From Eubacteriaceae bacterium (GTDB taxonomy: Bacteria > Bacillota > Clostridia > Lachnospirales > Lachnospiraceae): a stretch of DNA of 11,782 nucleotides. The notes below the pieces were generated by a model. That model had not been told where the DNA came from and did not search any database. It saw only the letters and a list, made by a program, of their open reading frames with translations. The stretch is taken from the NCBI GenBank assembly GCA_902362875.1, contig CABIYF010000044.1, positions 1 to 11,782 on the forward strand, read 5' to 3'. This document shows positions 5,641 through 11,782 of this stretch, in pieces. The position numbers and the translations under genes were made by a program. The stretch's first letter is position 1; each line of letters starts with the position of its first letter.

Positions 5641-7374
5641 CTATCTGATCAATTGATCTAAGCGGTCAGATGCTTCTTTGATCGCTCTGCCTTGTTCTTC
5701 CGTAATATTCTGTGGTTTGATACGTTTCATAGAATGTTTCAGGTCACTGATCGCTGATTTTAATTCTGATTTCTGCTCTCTTGATAATTCTTTTTTGTGC
5801 TGGGCTAAATATGCTTCGCCTCTGTAAAGCATATTTTCTCCTTCATTATAGCTCTCGATCGCATCACGTTTTTCCTGATCTTCAGATTCATATGCTTTTG
5901 CATCCTGCATTGCACGTTCAATATCTTTATCAGACATATTAGAACTTGCTGTGATCGTAATGGACTGTTCTTTGCCTGTTGCAAGATCTTTGGCTGATAC
6001 ATTAAGGATTCCGTTGACATCAATGTCAAATGTAACTTCAATCTGTGGAACTCCACGCATGGCTCTCTTGATTCCTTTTAATTTAAAGGTTCCAAGTACC
6101 TGATTATCTCTTGCCATGGCACGTTCTCCCTGCAGAACTTTGATCTCTACTGATGTCTGGAAATTCATTGCAGTTGTAAAGATCTGGCTGTATCTTGTCG
6201 GAATCGTAGAGTTTCTCTCGATCAGTCTTGTCGCTACTCCGCCTGCAGTTTCAATAGATAAAGACAATGGTGTAACATCCATTAACAGTATCTCGTTAAG
6301 ACCTGCTTCTCCGGCGATCTTTCCACCCTGGATCGCTGCTCCCAAAGCCACACATTCGTCTGGATTCATGTTTTTACTTGGTTCTTTTCCTGTGAGCTGT
6401 CTCACTTTCTCTGACACCGCAGGCATTCTTGTAGAACCCCCGACTAACAATACCATGTGAAGTTCACTTGCACTGATTCCTGCATCTGCCAATGCCTGAT
6501 GTACCGGTCCTGCTGTCTGCTCGATCAGATCTGCTGTCAGTTCTTCGAATTTTGCTCTTGTGAGCGTAATGTCCATATGTTTTGGTCCATCATTTCCTAC
6601 TGCAATAAATGGAAGGTTGACTTGCACTGTCATAGATGAGGACAGTTCTTTTTTTGCCTTTTCTGCCTCTTCCCTTATTCTTTGGACTGCAGTCTGGTCT
6701 CTTGACAAATCAATTCCTTCTGTTTTCTTAAATTCCTGGATCAGATAATTCATGACTCTCTGGTCAAAATCATCTCCTCCAAGATGGTTGTTACCTGCTG
6801 TTGCCATTACCTCAACAACACCATCTCCAATCTCGATCACGGAGACATCAAATGTTCCACCGCCAAGATCATAGACCATGATCTTTTGTGAAACGGATTT
6901 GTCCAGTCCATACGCCAGTGCCGCAGATGTTGGTTCATTGATAATACGTTCAACGCTAAGCCCTGCGATCTTACCGGCATTTTTGGTTGCCTGTCTCTGT
7001 GCATCACTAAAATAAGCCGGAACTGTAATTACGGCTTTTGTCACTTCTTCTCCAAGATAACTTTCTGCATCCTTTTTAAGTTTGGTCAGGATCATTGCTG
7101 AAATCTCTTCCGGAGTGTATTTTCTCCCATCGATCTTTACCTTACGATCCGTTCCCATCTGGCGTTTTACAGATGCCACTGTACGGTCTACATTCGTTAC
7201 CGCCTGACGTTTTGCCGGATCTCCAACTAAACGTTCTCCATTTTTAGAAAACGCTACGATCGACGGCGTTGTTCTTCCACCTTCTGCATTCGGAATTACA
7301 ACTGGTACGCCGCCCTCCATAACAGCAACGCAGGAGTTTGTTGTTCCTAAATCTATTCCAATAATCTTGCTCAT
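5641..7374 (-). CDS. dnaK: Hsp70 chaperone (DnaK-type, short form)
   Basis: This 577-residue cytoplasmic ATP-dependent Hsp70 is clearly of DnaK type. The ATPase domain shows [10 protein letters not shown] (5-14), [12 protein letters not shown] (about 145-156), [10 protein letters not shown] (169-178) and [10 protein letters not shown] (311-320). The linker DVTPLSL is at 366-372. The substrate-binding beta domain follows ([37 protein letters not shown]), then a helical lid from about 480. It lacks the insert seen in Gram-negative DnaK near residue 80, as is usual in Firmicutes. The lid ends at DRLDQLIR, without the disordered acidic tail, making it some 30-60 residues shorter than typical DnaK. 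AGGAGGT lies about 10 nt before ATG. It is last in a four-gene operon whose preceding gene is a J-domain protein. GrpE and HrcA are absent nearby, so it may be a second, specialised Hsp70. Confidence 0.95.
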   Translation of the reverse strand: MSKIIGIDLGTTNSCVAVMEGGVPVVIPNAEGGRTTPSIVAFSKNGERLVGDPAKRQAVTNVDRTVASVKRQMGTDRKVKIDGRKYTPEEISAMILTKLKKDAESYLGEEVTKAVITVPAYFSDAQRQATKNAGKIAGLSVERIINEPTSAALAYGLDKSVSQKIMVYDLGGGTFDVSVIEIGDGVVEVMATAGNNHLGGDDFDQRVMNYLIQEFKKTEGIDLSRDQTAVQRIREEAEKAKKELSSSMTVQVNLPFIAVGNDGPKHMDITLTRAKFEELTADLIEQTAGPVHQALADAGISASELHMVLLVGGSTRMPAVSEKVRQLTGKEPSKNMNPDECVALGAAIQGGKIAGEAGLNEILLMDVTPLSLSIETAGGVATRLIERNSTIPTRYSQIFTTAMNFQTSVEIKVLQGERAMARDNQVLGTFKLKGIKRAMRGVPQIEVTFDIDVNGILNVSAKDLATGKEQSITITASSNMSDKDIERAMQDAKAYESEDQEKRDAIESYNEGENMLYRGEAYLAQHKKELSREQKSELKSAISDLKHSMKRIKPQNITEEQGRAIKEASDRLDQLIR

Positions 7375-7413
7375 TGTTTCTTTTACCTCCTAGTTCGTGC
7401 TTCTCCTGATACT

Positions 7414-7434
7414 GTTAACATCAGTTGTGTTAAC
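7414..7434. repeat. Inverted repeat upstream of dnaK
   Basis: Perfect 7-bp arms GTTAACA (7414-7420) and TGTTAAC (7428-7434) flank a 7-base spacer. It occupies the 77-bp gap between the J-domain gene stop and the dnaK ribosome site. It is not CIRCE (TTAGCACTC-N9-GAGTGCTAA). It could be an operator for an internal dnaK promoter or an RNA hairpin. No convincing promoter accompanies it. Confidence 0.45.
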
Positions 7435-7451
7435 GCCATATATCTTGAAGA

Positions 7452-8219
7452 TCAGCACCAGTATCTGCCGCCAAAACAGCAGTTACACATTAAATTCAGC
7501 ATACAGATCTTCATACACCAGTCTCCTCCAGTTCCATATGGATTCTGGTAGGTACTCTGTCTTTGCTGATACCATGAACCATTGCCTTCCATCTGATTTA
7601 ATAACATCTGGTATTCGAAATTGTTTGGTTCCATGGAAACGGCTTGTCTTGCATGTTCCATCGCGGTTACGTTATTTCCAAGCCCCTGATTGGCCGCTGC
7701 ACTGTAGTAATACCATCTTGCATTTCTTCTGGATGCTTCCATTCCGTCAAGAACATTTCTTGCTTCCTGATAATAACCATTTCTTACATAATTGCCTGCC
7801 GCCCTTAAATGCGTGTCTTTTTCATATCCTGTCGTGGACTGTTGCTGCTGTCCTCCACCATTCGTATAATAGCCGCCAAAATTGCCGAAAATATCCTCAA
7901 ATGGATTCCATTCTCCGTATGGATTACCCTGCTGGTTTCCATATGGATTGCCTTGACCGCCATACGGATTCCCCTGATTTGCATATCCTCCACCCTGATT
8001 GGAATAACCTCCATAGGCACTCTGGCTGTAGCCACTTGTTTTCTCTTTCATGACCTGCTGATATGCCTGCTGGATCTGTTTAAATTTCTCTTCTGCAGCT
8101 TTGGGATTATCAAGGTTGGCATCTGGATGGTATTTCCTGCTTAATCTTTTATATGCTTTTTTGATTTCTTCCTCCGAAGCACCTCTTTGTACTCCTAGAA
8201 TTTCATATGGATCAGACAT
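7452..8219 (-). CDS. J-domain protein with Gly/Asn/Tyr-rich linker, TPR-like helices and Cys-rich tail
   Basis: The 255-residue protein opens with a J domain (residues 2-66) with HPD at 31-33, the motif that triggers Hsp70 ATP hydrolysis. A low-complexity Gly/Asn/Gln/Tyr linker (about 63-130) contains three QGNPYG repeats at 82, 89 and 97, then [12 protein letters not shown], reminiscent of the G/F region of DnaJ. Residues 133-211 form helices like two TPR units. The last 22 residues hold six cysteines (235, 239, 245, 247, 248, 255). The four-repeat DnaJ zinc finger is absent. I take the ATG at 8219 rather than the longer frame, because the J domain begins there and ATGTCTGA couples it to the upstream stop by an 8-bp overlap. 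Genes on both sides make it the cochaperone of the adjacent Hsp70, likely with a chosen client or membrane site. Confidence 0.9.
   Translation of the reverse strand: MSDPYEILGVQRGASEEEIKKAYKRLSRKYHPDANLDNPKAAEEKFKQIQQAYQQVMKEKTSGYSQSAYGGYSNQGGGYANQGNPYGGQGNPYGNQQGNPYGEWNPFEDIFGNFGGYYTNGGGQQQQSTTGYEKDTHLRAAGNYVRNGYYQEARNVLDGMEASRRNARWYYYSAAANQGLGNNVTAMEHARQAVSMEPNNFEYQMLLNQMEGNGSWYQQRQSTYQNPYGTGGDWCMKICMLNLMCNCCFGGRYWC
7911..7976 (-). repeat. Coding tandem repeat (QGNPYG units) in the J-protein linker
   Basis: Three near-identical codon blocks for QGNPYG lie at residues 82-87, 89-94 and 97-102 of the J-domain protein, with spacers of 1 and 2 codons. A related NPYG occurs again near residue 226. 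Such short coding repeats may vary in number between strains, changing linker length without a frameshift. Confidence 0.7.
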
Positions 8220-9057
8220 TATTTTCTTCCTTTTCTTTTTCTCTTTTCTCTCGCACCTGTTCGTACCGGTACCAAACTCCGGAATATAAGACATTTCTTA
8301 ATATATCAATATCATCGATCAGTGGCAGCTGTTCAAATGCTCTGGAACATTCTGCCATCATCATCGTTAGGATCTGGTGGATCATATCCTCAAATTCCGG
8401 CTTCTTGTACAGTTCTTTCAGTGGATTATAATTGTTGTCTTTGAGGTCATCTTCAATATCTTCATATGCGTCCATCAGATAAATAAATTTACCTAAGAAA
8501 AATCCAAACTGTGACAGGAGTCCTTTCCATTCATCTTCCTGATACAGCATGATCTCTGCCATGATCTTTCCAAACATTCCGGACATCTGGTCGATATCCT
8601 GATTGTCTTTTTGTTCTTCTTTGGAAAGTTCTTCTAGCAGATCACTGATCTTCTTCCATTTCTCCCGGTAAAAATTCCGTGAGAATCCGCTCTTATGATA
8701 TAAGATCTTCTCCAGCACAAGCTGCTTTAACTTCCGGTCATCCTTCCAATCGTCTTTGCATTTGTAATAAGTAAGAAGGATATTCATATGTGCCACATAG
8801 TCTGTAATATCATTGACCCTTGTCTCATGTTTCTGAAATGGGTGTGTGATACAGCGTTCTTTGCTTTTGATCGTTTCTGGTTCATAAAGACTTGTTAAGA
8901 CCATCAAAACAAATGTCATATCATATGATAATGTAATCTGGCCAAACTTTCCATAATGTTCTTTTAATTTCCTGCATAAACCGCAATAGTATCCATGATA
9001 GACATCGAATTCACGAAACTTCATCTCTGGTTTATTGACAATGATATAGCCAAACAT
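8212..9057 (-). CDS. DUF5685 family protein with two Asp-rich motifs
   Basis: This 281-residue, largely helical cytoplasmic protein resembles the DUF5685 family. It begins [17 protein letters not shown] and has [12 protein letters not shown] with Cys25/Cys28. An Asp-rich [10 protein letters not shown] follows at 98-107, and [13 protein letters not shown] then IEDDLKD then YNPL at 188-213. The two DxxxD motifs (Asp103-Asp107 and Asp196-Asp200) and the following Asn-Tyr-Asn-Pro resemble the metal and diphosphate motifs of squalene/phytoene synthases; the family has no reaction assigned that I know of. The tail (about 268-280) is Lys/Glu-rich. GAGGAG precedes the ATG, which sits one base after the upstream stop. 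The stop overlaps the J-domain start by 8 bp. Such strong coupling suggests joint stoichiometry with its neighbours. Confidence 0.82.
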   Translation of the reverse strand: MFGYIIVNKPEMKFREFDVYHGYYCGLCRKLKEHYGKFGQITLSYDMTFVLMVLTSLYEPETIKSKERCITHPFQKHETRVNDITDYVAHMNILLTYYKCKDDWKDDRKLKQLVLEKILYHKSGFSRNFYREKWKKISDLLEELSKEEQKDNQDIDQMSGMFGKIMAEIMLYQEDEWKGLLSQFGFFLGKFIYLMDAYEDIEDDLKDNNYNPLKELYKKPEFEDMIHQILTMMMAECSRAFEQLPLIDDIDILRNVLYSGVWYRYEQVREKREKEKEENNV

Positions 9058-9058
9058 C

Positions 9059-9484
9059 TTAACTCCTCTTTATAAATGTTGTCCGGCACTTTGGACAGCG
9101 AACTTCAATCTTTCCTTTTCCTCTTGGGATTCTGATCTTCTGTCCACATCCCGGGCATTTATAAATATGATAATTCTTCATCTGCTGCGCATGATATTTT
9201 CTGTTGCTCCAGAAACCACGCATGTTGGATGTCTTGTTTAGGAACCATCTGTTTTCTTCAGATCGTTTATAGATATTTCTGGAAAACATTCTGATATAGC
9301 AATAAATCAATAACGCTAATGCGATCCAGTAAAAAATACGGCTTAATGATACAACGCCGCCAAATACGATTCTTCTTGTAAACATTGATAATACAAATGC
9401 TGCTAAAATAATCTTCATTAAAAAGCGGTTCAGATCGTCATTGCCGTATCTGCCCTGCATGAATTGGTTTAATTTATCTCTCAT
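9059..9484 (-). CDS. Membrane protein with C-terminal zinc ribbon
   Basis: The 141-residue protein has two hydrophobic helices (about 23-40 and 44-66), a basic segment, and a C-terminal zinc ribbon with CPGC (Cys110, Cys113) and CPKC (Cys130, Cys133), preceded by YHIYK. The pattern KIRIPRGKGKIEVRCPKC matches the small ribbons of the zinc-ribbon/MJ0042 type. Both ends should be cytoplasmic, placing the ribbon where the other operon products are. I use the ATG at 9484, because AAGGAG lies about 7 nt upstream. The longer frame to 9544 runs through the promoter region and lacks a ribosome site. It is first in the operon and ends 1 bp before the DUF5685 start. It may recruit the J-protein/Hsp70 pair to the membrane; that is inference. 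Confidence 0.85.
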   Translation of the reverse strand: MRDKLNQFMQGRYGNDDLNRFLMKIILAAFVLSMFTRRIVFGGVVSLSRIFYWIALALLIYCYIRMFSRNIYKRSEENRWFLNKTSNMRGFWSNRKYHAQQMKNYHIYKCPGCGQKIRIPRGKGKIEVRCPKCRTTFIKRS

Positions 9485-9499
9485 AGGCTTCTCCTTCTT

Positions 9500-9525
9500 T
9501 GATATCTGTTCTATTATAGATATCA
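9500..9525. promoter_or_regulatory. Inverted repeat in the chaperone operon leader, candidate operator
   Basis: Perfect 8-bp arms TGATATCT (9500-9507) and AGATATCA (9518-9525) flank 10 bases. It lies between the likely promoter and the ribosome site of the zinc-ribbon gene, and its left arm nearly touches the latter. A minus-strand TATAAT reads across its spacer but lacks a good -35 partner. It could be a repressor operator or an RNA hairpin. It is unlike CIRCE or CtsR sites. Confidence 0.5.
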
Positions 9526-9543
9526 CATTTAAGTATAATAGCA

Positions 9544-9573
9544 ATTATACGCTAAACCTGGCTTAGATAGCAA
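9544..9573 (-). promoter_or_regulatory. Promoter of the chaperone operon
   Basis: On the minus strand TTGCTA (9573-9568) and a perfect TATAAT (9549-9544) are separated by 18 bp. It lies 60 bp upstream of the zinc-ribbon start and is the best promoter match in the 187-bp divergent region. Its features suggest a housekeeping sigma factor, with control supplied by the repeat downstream. Confidence 0.6.
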
Positions 9574-9615
9574 TGAAATGACTGTAAAGAAATTATAAAT
9601 TTTATTTTATAATTT

Positions 9616-9642
9616 TAGTATCTTCTTGTTCTATGGTATAAT
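9616..9642 (+). promoter_or_regulatory. Extended -10 promoter of the two-component pair
   Basis: A perfect TATAAT at 9637-9642 is preceded by TGG, giving the extended -10 form TGnTATAAT, which tolerates the weak -35 region (TTTAGT-like near 9616). It lies 29 bp before the kinase ATG, and the ribosome site AGAGGA follows, so the leader is short. It diverges from the chaperone promoter. Confidence 0.65.
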
Positions 9643-9671
9643 CAAAATAAAATAACACAAAAGAGGAATCC

Positions 9672-10964
9672 ATGAATCAGATAATAGTAATTTCAACATT
9701 AAAAATCTTGCATAATGCAACAACTTTATTCTTCGGAATTTTTGTTTCTGCATTTTTTCTTGGAGTGAGAAAGACACGCAAAAATATCGTCACTTTACTC
9801 CTTTTCTTTTCTGTGCTTGCAGCTTTATTTTTAAGCAGTTTTCTTCTGATCGGAGAAAATGCCACTACACAGATTTATCCATTACTGATCCATATACCTC
9901 TGATCATCTTTCTGATACTTTATTATAAGTATCGTTTTATCTCGGCTTGTACCTCTGTATTTTCTGCATATCTTTGCTGCCAGATCAGTAACTGGGCAGG
10001 AATCGTCATCTTTGATATTACCGGAAGTACTGCTGGTTATTATATTGTCAGGATCATAACAACAACCGCTGTATTCTACATCTTAAGTTTTAAGCTCTGC
10101 CATACAATGGAAATCCTTCTGAATAAAGAAATAAGAGATGTTTTTATTGTGGGGCTGCTCCCATTCAGCTATTACATTTTTGATTACGCCGCAACAAAAT
10201 TTTCAAATCTACTGTATTCCGGCAATAAATCAATCACAGAATTTATGGGATTTGCTTTTTGCCTTTCCTATCTTTTATTCCTTTTATTTTATGTTCGTGA
10301 ATATGAAAACAAAATGGAAATACGACAATACAGTAATCTCATGGAATTACAACTTCAGGGCGTTCAAAAAGAAGTCGAGTATGTAAATGACAACAAAAAG
10401 AAATTATCCATCATGAAACACGACATGAGACACCAGCTTCATATTATTCAGGCATTTCTTGAGGAAGGTCATATGGAACATGCACTTCAATATATCAGGG
10501 AAGTTGACAGTGAATACGAAAAAATGAATTTCAAAAGATATTGTAAAAATGAGTTACTAAATTCTGTAATTTCTATTTATAAAGTGAGATTTGAAACCCG
10601 GGGATTTTCCCTGCAATGTAATATCTCAACACAGGAAAAACTGCCTTGTCCTGACATGGCATTATGTACTGTCTTATCAAACGCACTGGAAAATTCCATG
10701 CACGCCTTGGAAAAAATGACACAGGATAATAAATGGGCAGATCTTAAGATTTCCATGAAAGGAGATCATCTATTACTGGAACTTAAAAATCCGATTGAAA
10801 CGATTCCACCATTCGTGGACGGAATTCCTGTCTCTAAAAAAGAAGGACACGGTATTGGTGTTAAGAGTATTGTATATTATGTGGAACAGATGAATGGACA
10901 ATACCATTTTTCTGTGACCGATCATGTATTTATTTTAAGAATTATTATTGGAGGCTTATTGTGA
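9672..10964 (+). CDS. GHKL sensor histidine kinase (AgrC/quorum-sensing type)
   Basis: The 430-residue protein has about six N-terminal membrane helices (through residue 207), with no large extracellular domain, then a coiled-coil-like linker (about 209-245). The phosphoacceptor motif is IMKHDMRHQL with His250 by analogy to AgrC. The GHKL ATPase follows: N-box LSNALENSMHAL (336-346; Asn337, Asn341) and G-box GHGIGVKSI (392-400). A DxG segment is not obvious, which is common in this class. The kinase would sense a ligand in or near the membrane and phosphorylate the next gene's product. AGAGGA sits 5 nt before the ATG. It overlaps the regulator by 4 bp (GTGA). Similar proteins sense cyclic peptides, but no agrB/agrD lies in this window, so the signal is unknown. 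Confidence 0.92.
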   Translation: MNQIIVISTLKILHNATTLFFGIFVSAFFLGVRKTRKNIVTLLLFFSVLAALFLSSFLLIGENATTQIYPLLIHIPLIIFLILYYKYRFISACTSVFSAYLCCQISNWAGIVIFDITGSTAGYYIVRIITTTAVFYILSFKLCHTMEILLNKEIRDVFIVGLLPFSYYIFDYAATKFSNLLYSGNKSITEFMGFAFCLSYLLFLLFYVREYENKMEIRQYSNLMELQLQGVQKEVEYVNDNKKKLSIMKHDMRHQLHIIQAFLEEGHMEHALQYIREVDSEYEKMNFKRYCKNELLNSVISIYKVRFETRGFSLQCNISTQEKLPCPDMALCTVLSNALENSMHALEKMTQDNKWADLKISMKGDHLLLELKNPIETIPPFVDGIPVSKKEGHGIGVKSIVYYVEQMNGQYHFSVTDHVFILRIIIGGLL

Positions 10965-11668
10965 AAATAGGTATTTGTGACGACGAAAAATGTTTTATTG
11001 AAGGAACACGCCATCTTGTAGAAGAATGGGCGAAAAAACATAATATATTTGTTTCCATTTATGAATTTACAAACGGAGATGATCTCATCAGCTCACATCA
11101 AAAAAACTGTATGGACCTGATCATCTTAGATGTGATCATGCCGCTTTTTAACGGAATCGATACGGCAAAAGAACTTCGCATTCACGATCAGAATGTACCC
11201 GTTATTTTTTTGACCTCATCAAGAGAATACGCTGTAGACTCGTATGATGTCCATGCATTTTATTATTTGATGAAACCATTAAAGAAAGATCAGTTCTTCA
11301 AGGTAATGGATGAATTCTTATCCAGCTTCAATAAGAAAAAAGAAACCTTCCTCGCCAAGATCCCTGGCGGGAACTGTAATATTACCTTAGATGAAACTGT
11401 CTGTTTAGAAGCTCAGAATAAAGAAGTTATCGTTTACCTCGCCAATGGTACCCAGCTCAACATCAAGGAACTTTTTTCCGACTGCGCCGGAATATTTACT
11501 ACGGAAAAAGGATTTTTTAAATGCCATAGAAGTTATATTGTGAATATGAAGTATATTGAACAATTTACAAAAGCACAGCTTGTTACAAAAAATGGGATGC
11601 ATGTTCCTGTTTCTCGGAATAATTATTCGGCTTTTAAGGAATTTTATTTTTCCTATATGTTTCAGTAA
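10961..11668 (+). CDS. LytTR-family response regulator
   Basis: This 235-residue protein carries a receiver domain (1-120) with the acidic pair Asp7/Asp8, phosphoacceptor Asp57 in ILDVIMP, Thr85 in IFLTSS and Lys105 in LMKPLKK. A LytTR DNA-binding domain follows (about 135-233), with the typical FFKCHRSYIVNMKYI and VPVSRNN motifs. LytTR regulators bind pairs of short direct repeats upstream of virulence, bacteriocin or competence-type genes. Translation starts at GTG; GGAGG lies 6 nt upstream and the start overlaps the kinase stop, which ties their expression. The target promoter is not evident in the window. No clear terminator follows the stop codon. Confidence 0.93.
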   Translation: MKIGICDDEKCFIEGTRHLVEEWAKKHNIFVSIYEFTNGDDLISSHQKNCMDLIILDVIMPLFNGIDTAKELRIHDQNVPVIFLTSSREYAVDSYDVHAFYYLMKPLKKDQFFKVMDEFLSSFNKKKETFLAKIPGGNCNITLDETVCLEAQNKEVIVYLANGTQLNIKELFSDCAGIFTTEKGFFKCHRSYIVNMKYIEQFTKAQLVTKNGMHVPVSRNNYSAFKEFYFSYMFQ

Positions 11669-11729
11669 ATTTTGATTTGTAGTTGATGCCGAAAATTATT
11701 GGTGGAATATTATAAAAAGGGTTATCTGT

Positions 11730-11782
11730 CTGCGACGCGCTCTCGCTCGACTCACACGCAGCTGTACTAAGCTCCTGAATGG
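11730..11782. other. GC-rich segment at the right edge
   Basis: From about 11730 to the end, base composition jumps from A/T-rich to rich in CG-containing words (GACGCGC, CTCGCTCGA). A 5-bp stem CTGCG/CGCAG (11730-11734, 11757-11761) encloses it. It is neither clearly coding nor a terminator: no T-run adjoins it. It may be the start of a dispersed repeat or a structured RNA cut by the window. A minus-strand open frame (11634 to the edge) crosses it but is not convincing. Confidence 0.35.

Noticed and set aside
7375..7451. CIRCE heat-shock operator ahead of dnaK
   Set aside because: The repeat present is GTTAACA-N7-TGTTAAC, which does not match the CIRCE sequence.
7397..8053. Plus-strand open frame of 218 codons opposite the J-domain gene
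   Set aside because: Its His/Leu/Ser-rich product is a by-product of the low-complexity linker codons on the opposite strand; no start signal or domain was seen.
8220..8294. 25-residue extension of the J-domain protein
   Set aside because: It overlaps the upstream gene in another frame, is basic low-complexity sequence, and the J domain begins at the ATG at 8219.
9485..9544. 20-residue extension of the zinc-ribbon protein
   Set aside because: It would start inside the promoter -10 and spans the inverted repeat; the ATG at 9484 has a proper ribosome site.
11634..11780. Minus-strand open frame running in from the right edge (48 codons)
   Set aside because: It overlaps the end of the response regulator by 35 bp, crosses the compositional break and shows no recognised motif; a partial gene cannot be excluded.

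Overview
The window looks like chromosome of a low-GC, strictly anaerobic Firmicute, most likely a gut Lachnospiraceae member. The support is the A+T-rich sequence, strong AGGAGG-type ribosome binding sites, Clostridia-type Feo genes with Cys-rich FeoB-associated microproteins, DUF3793/DUF2325 proteins, and a DUF5685/J-domain/Hsp70 cluster. The genus cannot be fixed from the sequence alone. No tRNA, rRNA, CRISPR array, transposase or phage gene was seen.

Left third (about 24-3910, minus strand): a complete ferrous iron uptake operon. It reads from a strong promoter (TTGACA-N17-TATACT, 3909 to 3881) through two FeoA-domain proteins, FeoB, a 57-residue Cys-rich FeoB-associated membrane microprotein, a 38-residue membrane microprotein, and a membrane-anchored heavy-metal-associated (HMA) domain protein. 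It ends at a rho-independent terminator (24-84). Two of these genes, at 679-852 and 556-672, are shorter than a usual ORF cutoff but have good start contexts.

Next (about 3931-5498, minus strand): DUF3793 protein, flavodoxin and DUF2325 protein, with a TGGACA-N17-TATGAT promoter. Both operons carry copies of one inverted repeat, TTAG-N6-CTAA, placed on or beside the promoter. I read these as boxes for a DtxR-family iron repressor encoded elsewhere. The pair then makes sense as an iron-starvation response: import Fe2+ and swap iron-sulfur ferredoxin for flavodoxin.

Middle (about 5503-9573, minus strand): a four-gene, tightly coupled operon. It encodes a two-helix membrane protein with a cytosolic-type zinc ribbon, a DUF5685 protein with Asp-rich motifs, a J-domain protein with a Gly/Asn/Tyr-rich linker, TPR-like helices and a six-cysteine tail, and a short Hsp70 (577 residues). 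GrpE and HrcA are absent and no CIRCE element was seen, so this is probably a specialised Hsp70 system. It is the best candidate here for an undescribed system.

Right (about 9637-11668, plus strand): a divergently transcribed two-component pair, an AgrC-like GHKL sensor kinase and a LytTR response regulator overlapping by 4 bp. No peptide precursor or AgrB-like processing gene lies in the window. The last ~55 bases are markedly more GC-rich and unexplained.
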